From: AP-15 sp963747735
GTDB taxonomy: Bacteria; Pseudomonadota; Alphaproteobacteria; ATCC43930; CGMCC-115725
Reading direction: 5' to 3'
Length of the DNA: 64,000 nucleotides
Assembly: GCA_963747735.1 (NCBI GenBank)
Contig: CAVVGE010000025.1
Location: forward strand, 44,019-108,018
The number at the start of each line of letters is the position of its first letter. The first letter of the stretch is position 1. Below are positions 15,529 through 27,348 of the stretch, one piece after another. The translations under genes and the position numbers were made by a program. The notes beneath the pieces were generated by a model. It saw nothing but the letters and a program-made list of their open reading frames with translations, did no database searches and was not told the DNA's origin.

Positions 15529-17192
15529 CCCTCTTCAAACGCGCCCCCGAAACCGACAGCACGCTCGACGCGCGTATCGCCGGGCTGTCGGCGCGCCGCA
15601 TTCCGGCCACCGCGCCCGCGCTCACCGCGATCCCGGCGGCACCGGCGGCGGACGCGCCGCTTGCCGCCTCGCGCGAGGACCGGCTCTTGGCGGCACGCGC
15701 GCAGCTGCTGGCGCGGATCAGTGCGGAAATCAGCCCGGAGCGTCGCGGTATTTTGAGCCGGGGCGAGCTCGCCAAAATTGTCGATGCGGCGGTCCAGGCC
15801 TATCTGCTGCGCCATGGGATCGAGGCCAACCCGATCGAGCGCCGCGACCTTATCACCGCGCTGATCCAAGGGCTGCTCAGCCCGCCCGCCGCCGCACCCG
15901 ATGCCGAGACCAGCGAAACCAGGCGCTACGCCAAGCGCGTCGCGGTCGAGGCCGCCAAGGCGCAGATCCAGCCGCTCGTTCTGGAGCATATGGACGTGAC
16001 CGCCGCGGCGGAAATGCCGCGCGCCACCTTTGAGGCCCAGCTCGGCGGCTGGGTCAAGGAGCTGCTGACCGAAACCAAGATCCAGCTGAACTTTGTCGAG
16101 CAGCGCGAGCTGGTCGAGGCGCTGATCGCCGACATGCTCGGCCTCGGGCCGGTCGAGCCGTTGCTAGAAGACGACACCGTCAGCGACATTATGATCAACG
16201 GGCCAAAGCAAATCTATGTCGAGCGGCGCGGCAAGCTCGAGCTGACCGATGTGAGCTTTCGCGACGATCAGCATGTGATGAACGTGGCGACCAAGATCGT
16301 GTCGCGGATCGGCCGCCGCATCGACAAATCGCAACCCTTGGTCGATGCCCGCCTGCCCGACGGCAGCCGGGTCAACATCATCATCCCCCCCTTGGCGATC
16401 GACGGCCCGGCGATCTCGATCCGCAAATTTTCGAAAAAGACGATCACGCTCGACACCATGGCCCAGCAGGCCAACATCTCGACGGAGATGGCGACGCTCT
16501 TAAAGATCGCCGCGCGCTGCCGCCTCAATATCCTGATTTCGGGCGGCACCGGCTCGGGCAAGACGACGATGCTGAATGCGCTCTCGCGGTTGATCGACCC
16601 GGCCGAGCGCACCGTGACGATCGAGGACGCGGCCGAGCTGCAATTGCAGCAGCCGCATGTCGTGCGGCTCGAAACCCGGCCGCCCAACCTCGAAGGCACC
16701 GGCGAGATCACGATGCGCGACCTGTTGCGCAACGCGCTCAGGATGCGCCCGGACCGGATCATCCTCGGCGAGATCCGCGGTGCCGAGGCGCTCGACGTGC
16801 TGCAGGCGATGAACACCGGCCATGACGGCTCGATGAGCACGATCCACGCCAACCGGCCGCGCGAAGCGCTGACCCGGCTGGAAAACATGGTCGGCATGAC
16901 CGGGATCAACTTGCCGTCGCGTGCGGTCCGCACCCAGATCGCCGCGGCGGTCAACTTGATCCTGCAAATCAACCGGATGCGCGACGGCATGCGGCGCGTC
17001 ACCGAGGTCGTCGAAGTGGTCGGCATGGAAGGCGAAATCATCACCACGCAGGAGCTGTTCACCTATCAATATCAAGGCGAGTCGACCGACGGCAAACTGC
17101 GCGGCGTCTTCAAGCCGACCGGGGTCCGGCCGTATTTTTTGCCGCGCGCCGAATATTACGGTCTCGATCGCCCATTGCTCGAGCTGATCTAA
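15522..17192 (+). CDS. cpaF: Secretion/pilus ATPase CpaF/TadA
   Basis: 556-residue type II/IV secretion ATPase powering tad pilus assembly. It contains an N-terminal all-helical domain (LVLEHMDVTAAAEMPRATFE), the PAS-like linker (ELVEALIADMLGLGPVEPLL, ISDIMINGPKQIYVERRGKL-like), Walker A ISGGTGSGKTTMLNALSRLI, the Asp box TIEDAAELQLQQPHVVRLET, Walker B MRPDRIILGEIRGAEALDVL and the His box TGHDGSMSTIHANRPREALT. ATG at 15522 is chosen because it overlaps the cpaE end and opens the N-terminal region; longer frames upstream lie within cpaE. Confidence 0.93.
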   Translation: MVALFKRAPETDSTLDARIAGLSARRIPATAPALTAIPAAPAADAPLAASREDRLLAARAQLLARISAEISPERRGILSRGELAKIVDAAVQAYLLRHGIEANPIERRDLITALIQGLLSPPAAAPDAETSETRRYAKRVAVEAAKAQIQPLVLEHMDVTAAAEMPRATFEAQLGGWVKELLTETKIQLNFVEQRELVEALIADMLGLGPVEPLLEDDTVSDIMINGPKQIYVERRGKLELTDVSFRDDQHVMNVATKIVSRIGRRIDKSQPLVDARLPDGSRVNIIIPPLAIDGPAISIRKFSKKTITLDTMAQQANISTEMATLLKIAARCRLNILISGGTGSGKTTMLNALSRLIDPAERTVTIEDAAELQLQQPHVVRLETRPPNLEGTGEITMRDLLRNALRMRPDRIILGEIRGAEALDVLQAMNTGHDGSMSTIHANRPREALTRLENMVGMTGINLPSRAVRTQIAAAVNLILQINRMRDGMRRVTEVVEVVGMEGEIITTQELFTYQYQGESTDGKLRGVFKPTGVRPYFLPRAEYYGLDRPLLELI

Positions 17193-17195
17193 GCG

Positions 17196-18194
17196 ATGAC
17201 GTTTGCGCTCGACAAGGCATACGGCCTCGTCGCCTTGTCGGCGGTCGCGGTTGCATTGTGCTTTGCCCTGGTGGCGGCCGGGTTCAGCGATGCGGTCGGG
17301 CGCCGGCGCCTGAAGCGGCGCCTCGGCACGATCCGCGACCGGGCGAGAGGGGTCCCGATCGCGGCCGCGGCCGCGGCACGCTCATTGGCGCGGCGGCAGA
17401 GCGCCACGCCGAATATCGACCGGATCGCCCATCGCTGGCTGCCGCGCCGCGACATCCTGGCGGCGCGCCTCGCGCGCACCGGGCGGCAGATCAGCATCGG
17501 ACAATTCGCGATGGCCAGCGCGGTCGTGGCGGCGGTGTCGGCGACCGCTCTGATCGCCGCAACCCCGATCGGGAGCGTCCCGAGCCTGCTGCTCGCCTCG
17601 TTCATCGGCACCGCCTTGCCGCATTTCGCAATCGGGTTTCTCGGCAAGCGCCGAGTCGCCGCCTTTATCGCGGTGTTCCCGGAAGCCATCGACCTGATGG
17701 TTCGCGCCTTGCGTGCCGGCCTGCCGATCAGCGAAGCGATCATCGGCGCCGGGCACGAGATCGCCGATCCGGTCGGCGCCGAGCTGCGCCTCGTGGAAAG
17801 CGGAATGCGGCTCGGGCGCGACCTCGAAAGCCTGTTGTGGGACACGGCAAAGCGGATCGACGCCGCCGAATTCCGCTTTTTCATCATCGCGCTGAGCGTG
17901 CAGCGCGAAACCGGCGGCAATCTGGGGGAGACGCTTGCCAACCTCTCCGATGTGCTGCGCCGCCGGCGCCAGATGCGCGCAAAGGTCCACGCCATGGCCG
18001 GCGAAACGCGCGCCACGACGGCGATCTTGGGTGGTCTCCCGGTTGCGGTGATGCTGCTCTTGATGGTGATCTCGCCCGGCTACCTGAGGCCGCTCTTTAC
18101 CGATGTCCGTGGGATTGTCCTCGACGGGTTTGCGCTCGTCCTGTTTGCCACCGGCATTTTTGTCATGATGAAGCTCGCCCACTTCGAGATCTGA
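17196..18194 (+). CDS. tadB: Tad pilus inner-membrane protein TadB
   Basis: 332 residues with a T2SSF domain (AFIAVFPEAIDLMVRALRAG to ETGGNLGETLANLSDVLRRR) and membrane segments near residues 10-30, 105-150, 280-300 and 308-326. With TadC it forms the inner-membrane platform worked by CpaF. The start follows the cpaF stop by three bases. Confidence 0.9.
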   Translation: MTFALDKAYGLVALSAVAVALCFALVAAGFSDAVGRRRLKRRLGTIRDRARGVPIAAAAAARSLARRQSATPNIDRIAHRWLPRRDILAARLARTGRQISIGQFAMASAVVAAVSATALIAATPIGSVPSLLLASFIGTALPHFAIGFLGKRRVAAFIAVFPEAIDLMVRALRAGLPISEAIIGAGHEIADPVGAELRLVESGMRLGRDLESLLWDTAKRIDAAEFRFFIIALSVQRETGGNLGETLANLSDVLRRRRQMRAKVHAMAGETRATTAILGGLPVAVMLLLMVISPGYLRPLFTDVRGIVLDGFALVLFATGIFVMMKLAHFEI

Positions 18195-18199
18195 CCCCG

Positions 18200-19189
18200 A
18201 TGCCGGTGCACGAATTCGCGATCGACCGGTGGCTGCCGCTCGGCCTCGGTGTCGACGATTTGATCGCCTTGCTCGCGGCGCTCGCGGTGCTGGTGACCAT
18301 GTTCGCGATATGGCAAGGGTTGCGCGCCCGCAGCCCCTTCGAGCGCCGGCTGGCGCAGATTGTCGAGCGCCGCGAGAGCTTGCGCCAAACTGCGCTCGCT
18401 GCGCGCCCGCGCCGGCCGCGCGCCGGCCCGGTCGGCTTGATGCGCCAGGCGGTGACGCGGCTCGACCTGTTGCGCTCGCGCCATGCCGCCGAAGCACGCG
18501 GCCTGCTGCAGCGCGCCGGCATCCGGTCTCAAGACGCAATGGTGGGCTATCTCTTTGCCCAGATAACCCTGCCGTCGCTGTTCGGTCTGGCGATGCTGGC
18601 CGACACTCTGGGGTTCCATCTGCTGCCGGTGCCGGCGAGCTTCAAGTATTTGCCGCCGCTGGTGGCGGTGCTCCTCGGCTTTTATGCCCCCAAAGTTTAT
18701 TTGCGCAATGCCGCAGCCAAACGTGCCAAACGGCTCCAGCAGGCATTGCCGGACGGCCTCGATTTGATGGTGATCTGCGCCGAGGCGGGCCTCAGCCTCG
18801 ATGCCGCGCTGCTGCGGGTGTCGCGCGAGCTCGCCGGCACCTGGCCCGAGCTTGCCGAAGAGCTGGCGATCACCGCTGCCGAGTTGACCTTTCTGCCGGA
18901 CCGCCGCGCCGCGTTCGACAACCTCAACAACCGCTCCGAGGCGGAGGGCGTGCGGGCGGTCGTCAACACCATGCTGCAGACCGCTAAGTTCGGGACGCCG
19001 TTGGCTCAGTCGCTGCGCGTCCTCGCGAGTGAAATGCGCACGTTGCGGATGACGCGGGCCGAGGAAAAGGCGGCTCGCCTGCCGGCGCTGCTGACCGTGC
19101 CGATGATCATCTTCATCCTGCCGACCCTGTTTATGGTTCTGCTCGGCCCGGCGGCGATCAACATCATGGATACCTTCGCCAAGCATTAA
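18200..19189 (+). CDS. tadC: Tad pilus inner-membrane protein TadC
   Basis: 329 residues from ATG 18200, five bases after tadB. One N-terminal membrane helix (LIALLAALAVLVTMFAIW) is followed by a T2SSF domain (ALPDGLDLMVICAEAGLSLD, LAEELAITAAELTFLPDRRA, GTPLAQSLRVLASEMRTLRM) and C-terminal membrane helices (LPALLTVPMIIFILPTLFMV). The motif EEKAARLPALLTVPMI is characteristic of TadC. Last gene of the rightward tad operon; the convergent tadD ends 11 bp away. Confidence 0.9.
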   Translation: MPVHEFAIDRWLPLGLGVDDLIALLAALAVLVTMFAIWQGLRARSPFERRLAQIVERRESLRQTALAARPRRPRAGPVGLMRQAVTRLDLLRSRHAAEARGLLQRAGIRSQDAMVGYLFAQITLPSLFGLAMLADTLGFHLLPVPASFKYLPPLVAVLLGFYAPKVYLRNAAAKRAKRLQQALPDGLDLMVICAEAGLSLDAALLRVSRELAGTWPELAEELAITAAELTFLPDRRAAFDNLNNRSEAEGVRAVVNTMLQTAKFGTPLAQSLRVLASEMRTLRMTRAEEKAARLPALLTVPMIIFILPTLFMVLLGPAAINIMDTFAKH

Positions 19190-19200
19190 CGCCGACAGCG

Positions 19201-20160
19201 TCATGAAATCCCGCCCGCGGCGGGGGCGCGGCCGGCGGACAATACCGCGCGGCTGCGCGCCTGCGGCGACAGCCCGCGAAGGGTGCGGTAATAGGCGAGG
19301 TTGTGCTCGACCGAAGCCTCGTCGAGATCGATCCGGCCGAGCCGCGCCGCCTCGGCGACGCTGCCTTGCAACCCGTAGATCAACGCCAGGCTCTGCCGCT
19401 CCTGCGCCGTGCCCCGGGGCGCCATCGCGAGCGGCTGGAGGACGGCGATGGCATTTGGATAATCGCCGCTGAGCGCCAGCGACAGGGCGAGATCGACGCT
19501 GAGCGCCGGGTCGCCCGGCGCATAGCCGAGACCGCGGCGATAAACCTGTTGCGCGGCAAAATGGCCGCCGGCCTGGTCCTTGACGACGCCGAGCAGCACT
19601 AACGCCCTGGGGTCGTTCGGCCGCGCCGCCAGCGCCTTCGACACCGGCACCAGCGCGAGCCCGGGGCGTCCGCTTTCGAGGTAAGCCCGGCCGAGACCGA
19701 GCTGCGCCGCGAAATCGCCGCTGTCGCGCGCCAATGCCGAGTTGTAGGCGACAATTGCGTCGTTGACTTGGCCCATTGCCAAGAGGGTGTCGCCGACCGC
19801 GACAAAGGGTGCGGGTGCGGTCGGCTGGATCGCGGCGGCGCGACGGAACACGGCCAACGCATTGGTCAAATCGCCGCCGGCACGCGCCGCCGTGCCGATC
19901 CGCATCAGAGCATCATAGCTCGGTGGCGGACCGCCGCCGTCGCGGCCGTTGACGCTGACCGGGTCGAGATGAACCGGGAACGGCGCGCAGCCGGCCAACG
20001 CCACCACCAGGAGCACAAATGCCAGGGGCACAAATGCGAGGGGCACAAACGCCAGGGATCTCCTGATGCAAAGCCCGTTTTGATCGCGCCGGCCAGAACC
20101 TGGTGTTCTGCCCATCGAGAATTCCCCGTCGGACAAAATGTTCCTGACGGATTGATCCAT
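19201..20160 (-). CDS. tadD: TadD-like TPR lipoprotein
   Basis: 319 residues. The signal sequence ends in a lipobox (VVALAGC), placing it in the outer membrane or periplasm. TPR repeats follow (GDLTNALAVFRRAAAIQPTA, GQVNDAIVAYNSALARDSGD, GRPGLALVPVSKALAARPND). TPR lipoproteins of this kind (TadD) support pilus assembly. The gene is transcribed toward the tad operon, so it has its own promoter. The signal-peptide core is built from 15-bp tandem repeats (LAFVP repeated). A later internal start may be used; the first 34 residues before the hydrophobic core look long for a signal peptide. Confidence 0.8.
   Translation of the reverse strand: MDQSVRNILSDGEFSMGRTPGSGRRDQNGLCIRRSLAFVPLAFVPLAFVLLVVALAGCAPFPVHLDPVSVNGRDGGGPPPSYDALMRIGTAARAGGDLTNALAVFRRAAAIQPTAPAPFVAVGDTLLAMGQVNDAIVAYNSALARDSGDFAAQLGLGRAYLESGRPGLALVPVSKALAARPNDPRALVLLGVVKDQAGGHFAAQQVYRRGLGYAPGDPALSVDLALSLALSGDYPNAIAVLQPLAMAPRGTAQERQSLALIYGLQGSVAEAARLGRIDLDEASVEHNLAYYRTLRGLSPQARSRAVLSAGRAPAAGGIS
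20011..20055 (-). repeat. Three 15-bp tandem repeats in the tadD signal peptide
   Basis: Units at 20011-20025, 20026-20040 and 20041-20055 differ by one to three bases (GRGCACAAAYGCSAG type). On the coding strand they encode repeated LAFVP-like pentapeptides that form the hydrophobic core before the lipobox. Confidence 0.85.
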
Positions 20161-20270
20161 GCCGAGTCGTCAAAAACCCGTCCGGCGTAAACAAGAATCC
20201 TTTTGTTACAATATGTTAGAACGGTTGCGCTATGACTACAACCCAAACGCAAAAAGCGAATCGCCACTGC

Positions 20271-22925
<2,655 letters not shown>

Positions 22926-22959
22926 AGCCAAGATTGTGGGCTTCGGCGGCAATCATGCA

Positions 22960-22989
22960 AGAGGCGGCATCGGCAGAGGCGGCATCGGC
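22960..22989. repeat. 15-bp tandem duplication between alaS and the SDR gene
   Basis: AGAGGCGGCATCGGC is repeated head to tail at 22960-22974 and 22975-22989 in the divergent intergenic region. Confidence 0.75.
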
Positions 22990-23071
22990 TGGAGACGCCG
23001 GCAGCGCCAGGGTGGTATCACGGCGGGGGTAATTCCGGCCGCCCGGCCGCGCCAGCACGGAGACTATCGCG

Positions 23072-23797
23072 ATGGTCGATTTTACGGGAAGCCATGTCGT
23101 CGTCACCGGCGGCACCGGAGCGCTCGGCCGGGCGGTCATCACCGTCCTGCGCTCGGCCGGGGCGGTATGCCATGTGCCGAATTTCGCCGCCGCCGAGCTC
23201 GGCGATTTTCCCTATGCGCACGATCCCGGGGTCCTGGTAACGCGCGACATAGATCTCGCCGACGAAGCCTCGGTCCACCGGTTTTACGAGGCGCTGCCGC
23301 CGCTTTGGGCGTCGATCCATCTCGCCGGCGGTTTTGCCATGGCCCCGGTTGCAGACACTTCGGCAGCGGATTTTCTGGCCCAGTTCCGGATGAACGCGCT
23401 GTCTTCGTTTTTGTGCTCGGCGGCGGCGATCGCCGCTTTCCGCGCCCGCGCCGAGCCCGGGCCGGGTGGCGCCAAAGGCGGGCGTATCGTCAACGTCTCG
23501 GCGCGGCCGGCGCTCGAACCCCGCCTCGGCGCCGGCATGGTCGCCTATACCGCGGCGAAATCGGCGGTGGCGGCGCTGACCCAGGCATTGGCGCAAGAGA
23601 CCGTCGATGAAGAGATCTGGGTCAATGCGGTCGCACCCTCGGTCATCGACACGCCGGCGAACCGGCGGGCGATGCCCAACGCCGATTACCGCCGTTGGGT
23701 GGCACCGGCCGACCTTGCCGACTTTATCGCCTTTCTCGCATCGCCGGAAAATCGCGTGACCCGGGGCGCCGTCATTCCAGTCTACGCCGGATCGTGA
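23072..23797 (+). CDS. SDR family NAD(P)-dependent oxidoreductase
   Basis: 241-residue short-chain dehydrogenase. Cofactor motif VVVTGGTGALGRAVITVLRS at residues about 9-28, an NxAG-like AGGFAMAPV segment, substrate region IVNVSARPALEP and catalytic YTAAKSAVAALTQALA (Tyr and Lys). The C-terminus (IAFLASPENRVTRGAVIPVY) is standard. Resembles SDRs annotated as 3-oxoacyl-reductase-like, but substrate cannot be told. Confidence 0.88.
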   Translation: MVDFTGSHVVVTGGTGALGRAVITVLRSAGAVCHVPNFAAAELGDFPYAHDPGVLVTRDIDLADEASVHRFYEALPPLWASIHLAGGFAMAPVADTSAADFLAQFRMNALSSFLCSAAAIAAFRARAEPGPGGAKGGRIVNVSARPALEPRLGAGMVAYTAAKSAVAALTQALAQETVDEEIWVNAVAPSVIDTPANRRAMPNADYRRWVAPADLADFIAFLASPENRVTRGAVIPVYAGS

Positions 23798-23946
23798 GGC
23801 CGCCGGCCCTCGGTCTCCGAGATTTTTTGGCGATGCAACAATAATTTAACGCAAATTGCATATCAGACTAGCGGCAGCCGATGTTGCAATGCAGCATGCT
23901 GCGGGCTATAACCCGTGCAGCAGATTCATATAGTGGAGCCAAGAGA

Positions 23947-24156
23947 ATGAAGGAGCGCCTAACGCGTCTCGACGGGATTGCCCGGCAGATGAACGGGTGG
24001 CTGCTGGCGCTCGCGATCGGCCTGGGCATGCTCGACCTGACTGTCCTGGTGGCCAAGTGCATGCCGGTGCTGCCCGACCTGCCCGCCGCTGGCGCCGATG
24101 CGTCCGAGCACCCGGTCGGGGCTGGGTCGGCGCCGCACGCGCCGTCGCGAAGCTAG
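23947..24156 (+). CDS. Small single-pass membrane protein, 69 aa
   Basis: ATG at 23947 follows a purine-rich GGAGCCAAGAGA box; an earlier Met at 23881 lacks one. The protein has a basic amphipathic N-terminus (MKERLTRLDGIARQM), one membrane helix (WLLALAIGLGMLDLTVLVA) and a Pro/Ala/Gly-rich tail. Function unknown. Confidence 0.55.
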   Translation: MKERLTRLDGIARQMNGWLLALAIGLGMLDLTVLVAKCMPVLPDLPAAGADASEHPVGAGSAPHAPSRS

Positions 24157-24169
24157 TCCGCCAGCGGTT

Positions 24170-24379
24170 TCAAATCCGTCCTTTGAGCGCGGCCAAGGGG
24201 TCTCGGCTGCGCCGGCGGCTGCGCAGGATTTCGGCCTCGATCGCGCGTTTTTGCAGGGCCTCGCGATCGGCCGGGCTTACCGTGCCTTGGGTTCGCACGA
24301 GGCAGGCGGTCGGGCAGCGCGTAACCCCGTTGGTGCGGATAAACGCGACAACCGCAGCATCCTGATCGCTTCGCGACAT
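24170..24379 (-). CDS. Small conserved hypothetical protein, 69 aa
   Basis: Starts at ATG 24379 with MSRSDQDAAVVAFIRTNGVT; the segment TRCPTACLVRTQGTVSPADR resembles a short family found widely in alphaproteobacteria. Basic C-terminus (RSRRRSRDPLAALKGRI), no membrane segment; possibly nucleic-acid binding. Convergent with the preceding small gene, 13 bp apart. Confidence 0.6.
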   Translation of the reverse strand: MSRSDQDAAVVAFIRTNGVTRCPTACLVRTQGTVSPADREALQKRAIEAEILRSRRRSRDPLAALKGRI

Positions 24380-24508
24380 ATTTGGGTTTCCTTGGCTGGT
24401 CGAGCCCCCGTCTCGCCCGCCAAATCTATGTCGCCTGTTACGAATCTCTCTCAAAATTAGTGGTTAATTCACTATCATTGATGGTTAACGCCGTGCTGGC
24501 CGGCTGGT

Positions 24509-26552
24509 CTATTCGCGGTCGGGGACGTTCGCCTCGAGCTCGTCGAGCCAGACCTTGGCGGTGGCGTCGGACGGGGCGCGCCAATCGCCACGCGGCGACA
24601 ATGAGCCACCCGACGAGATTTTCGGGCCGTTCGGCATCGCCGAGCGCTTGAATTGGCTCTGCTGAAAGAAGCGCATCAGGAACACCCGCAGCCAGCGCTT
24701 GATTTCGCCAAGGGTATAAGCGCGCCGCGCCGCCTCGGGGGTGTTGGCCGGCCATGAGCCGCGCGCGGCATGGGCCCAGGCGTGCCACGACAGATAGGCG
24801 ATCTTGGACGGGCTGAAACCGTAACGAGTCGCATAGAAAAGGTTAAAGTCTTGCAGCGCATAAGGGCCGACGACGCTCTCGGTCGATTGGATCAGGCCGT
24901 CTGCGCCGGGCGGCACCAGCTCGGGGGAAATCTCGGTGGCGAGGATCGCATCCAGCAGCGGCGCCGCCTCCGGCCCCAGCTCGCCCGACGCAGCGGCAAA
25001 GCGGATCAGGTGCTGGATCAGGGTCTTGGCGACCGATGCGTTGGGATTGTAATGCGACATCTGGTCGCCGACGCCATAGGTGCACCAGCCGAGGCCCAGC
25101 TCGGACAAGTCGCCGGTGCCGACGACGAGCCCGCCATTGTGGTTGGCCAGCCGGAACAGATAGTCGGTGCGCAGACCCGCCTGGACGTTCTCGAAGGTCA
25201 CATCGTAATGCGCGGCCCCGCTCGCCGTCGCGTGGCCGATATCCTGCAGCATCTGGCGCGCGGCCGGGCGGATATCGATCTCCGCACCGGTGACGCCGAG
25301 CGCCTTGATCAGCCGCCAGGCATTGCTTTTGGTCGCCTCGCTGGTGGCAAAGCCTGGCAGGGTATAGGCGAGAATGTTGCTGCGCGGCATGTCGAGCCGG
25401 TCCATCACGCGCGCCGAGACGATCAGCGCCTGGGTCGAATCGAGCCCGCCCGAAACCCCGATCACGAGCTTTTTGCAGCCCGTCGCCTCGACCCGGCGGG
25501 CCAGGCCCTGGACCTGGATATTGTAGGCTTCGTAGCAATTCTCCCGCAGCATCGCCGGGTCGGACGGCACATAGGGAAAGCGTTCGACATTGCGGCGCAG
25601 CTCGAGGCGCTCGGCCGGCGCTTCCAACGCGAACGAAACCGTGCGGAGCTGGCGCCGCTCGGCGCGCGCGCAATCGCCAAAGGTGTTGATGCGCATCCGC
25701 TCCTGCCGGATGCGGCCGAGATCGATGTCGGCAATCGCGAGCTCGGGCTCGGCCGAAAAGCGCTCGGTTTCAGCGAGGCCCTCGCCCAATTCGAAGATGC
25801 CGGCCTGGCCGTCCCAGGCGAGGTCGGTCGTCGAACTCGCCGCCACCCGCCGCAGAATAGGCATAGGCGGCGATGCAGCGCGCCGATTGCGAAGCGCATA
25901 AAAGACGCCGCATCTGCGCCTTGCCGATCGTGATGTTGCTGGCCGAGAGGTTGAGCAGGATTTCGGCGCCGGCCAAGGCGGCCGCCGTGCTCGGCGGCTG
26001 CGGCACCCACAAATCCTCGCAAATCTCGACATGAAAGACAAAGCCGCCACCGCCCGGTGCCGCAAACAACAGGTCGCTGCCGAACGGCGCCTCGTGTCCC
26101 GCGACCATGATCGAGCGCAGCGCCACCCCTTCGCCCGAGGTGAAATGCCGCCGCTCGTAAAATTCGCGATAGTTCGGCAAATAAACCTTTGGAACGACGC
26201 CGAGCAATCGGCCGCGATGGATCACCAGGCCGCAATTGTAGAGCTGCCCGGCCGAGCGCAGCGGCGCGCCGGCGACAAAGACCGGGAACAGCTCGCGGCT
26301 CGCCGCGATCAGCCGGCCGATCTCATGCTCGACCGCGTCGAGCAGCGCGTCCTGAAATAAAAGATCGTCGATCGCATAGGCGGAAAGGCCGAGCTCCGGA
26401 AACACCATCAGCCCGACGCGCGCCTCGGTGCCGGCGGCGAGCAGCGCCAAGATGTGGTCGGCGTTGCGCCGCGGCTCGCCGATCGCGACCGGCGGCACGC
26501 ACGCGCCGAGCCGCAGAAACTGGTGGCGGTACGGGGAAAAGAACGAGGACAT
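24509..26552 (-). pseudogene. nadE: Glutamine-dependent NAD+ synthetase, one frameshift
   Basis: Converts nicotinate adenine dinucleotide to NAD+ using glutamine. The N-terminal nitrilase-type glutaminase domain has its Glu (VFPELGLSAY), Lys (VVPKVYLPNYREF) and Cys (FHVEICEDLW) in one frame. The synthetase domain (IGVSGGLDSTQALI, GTGDLSELGLGWCTYGVGDQ, SQFKRSAMPNGPKISSGGSL) is in another. The frames join cleanly if one T is removed near 25834 (GAGTTCGACG should read GAGTCGACG), giving about 680 residues, the normal length of the long bacterial NadE. Because NadE is normally essential, a sequence error or a second copy is likelier than true loss. Confidence 0.88.
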
Positions 26553-26784
26553 CGCGGGAGGGGCTCGCGGTCGGCCGGATCGATATCAATCTGGGGGCCT
26601 TTGACCGCAGAATAAGGGCTCGATGCAGCATCCGCCGCCCGGGTCCGAACGGCCAGGTGGGCTCGAACGGCCAGGCGGACCCGCAAGCGCGAGCATCCGG
26701 CGCATGCAGCAGGATGTTCGCTCGCGGCAGGGCTGTGGCGTTAGAGCCGTTTTCGACCGGGCCGACGCGCTCGACGACGCATCA

Positions 26785-26811
26785 CTCCCGCCCCCATCGA
26801 GGGGGCGGGAG
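26785..26811. repeat. Perfect hairpin, 11-bp stem
   Basis: CTCCCGCCCCC at 26785-26795, a 5-base loop ATCGA, and its exact complement at 26801-26811. The GC-only stem is not followed by a T run on either strand. It may be a REP-type extragenic palindrome or a processing element. Confidence 0.6.
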
Positions 26812-26854
26812 CACAAACAGGCGTGCTGATAAAGGCCCTCCCCGCTGATAAAGG

Positions 26855-26877
26855 CCCTCCCCCTTGATGGGGGAGGG
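26855..26877 (+). terminator. Hairpin with short T tail, 9-bp stem
   Basis: CCCTCCCCC (26855-26863), loop TTGAT, GGGGGAGGG (26869-26877), then TTT. A similar stem-loop lies about 60 bp upstream. The layout resembles genome-dispersed CCCTCCCC palindromes as much as a terminator; no + strand gene ends here. Confidence 0.4.
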
Positions 26878-26902
26878 TTTGGGAGGGGGTGAACGCGTCC
26901 GG

Positions 26903-27277
26903 CTAGCCCCAGCTGGCTTGACCGCCGACCGCGGTGATCGTGATGTGCCCCATCGTCGTATTGGCCTTGGCGCCGTGCCAGTGCCGTTCGCCGGCCTTGA
27001 TATGCACCACGTCGCCGACATTGATCGCGTGCTGCTCGTGCTCGGTGGCCACCATGCCCGAGCCCGATGTTACAACGAGGATCTGGTCGCAGGTATGGGT
27101 ATGCCACCCGGTCGTGCAACCCTGGCTGAAATTTACCACGCTACAATTGTAGTTTGTCGAATCTCCCGGCTGGATGATGGTCTGCCGCGACCGCGAAACC
27201 GGCCCGGTCCAGCCTTCGATCCGATCCGCACCTTCGACCGGAAGATCGGGTATGTCTTTGAGCGTGACCACCTTCAT
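26903..27277 (-). CDS. Cupin domain-containing protein
   Basis: 124-residue single-domain cupin. Cupin motif 1 is TTGWHTHTCDQILVVTSGSG (two His, then Asp-Gln where Glu is usual) and motif 2 is NVGDVVHIKAGERHWHGA (metal-binding His). ATG at 27277 has GGGGAGAAG upstream. The Cys in HTHTCD and the Asp in place of Glu are mild departures. Possibly a small dioxygenase, isomerase or sensor; substrate unknown. Confidence 0.82.
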   Translation of the reverse strand: MKVVTLKDIPDLPVEGADRIEGWTGPVSRSRQTIIQPGDSTNYNCSVVNFSQGCTTGWHTHTCDQILVVTSGSGMVATEHEQHAINVGDVVHIKAGERHWHGAKANTTMGHITITAVGGQASWG

Positions 27278-27348
27278 GATGCTTCTCCCCAGGTTTACGA
27301 GCGTCACGATATCGGAGCTTTGCAGTATGTCCGCACTGTTGCCGCGGC

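Larger units (their letters stand above)
26553..26902. other. Intergenic, 350 bp, with tandem and inverted repeats
   Basis: Between the cupin stop and the nadE start. It contains a duplicated CGAACGGCCAGG-type block near 26646-26680, a repeated CTGATAAAGGCCCTCCCC block near 26825-26862, and two strong hairpins listed separately. No gene seen. Confidence 0.5.

Noticed and set aside
24130..24185. tRNA-like sequence (GGTTTCAAATCCG)
   Set aside because: No cloverleaf can be drawn and it overlaps the end of a small coding sequence.
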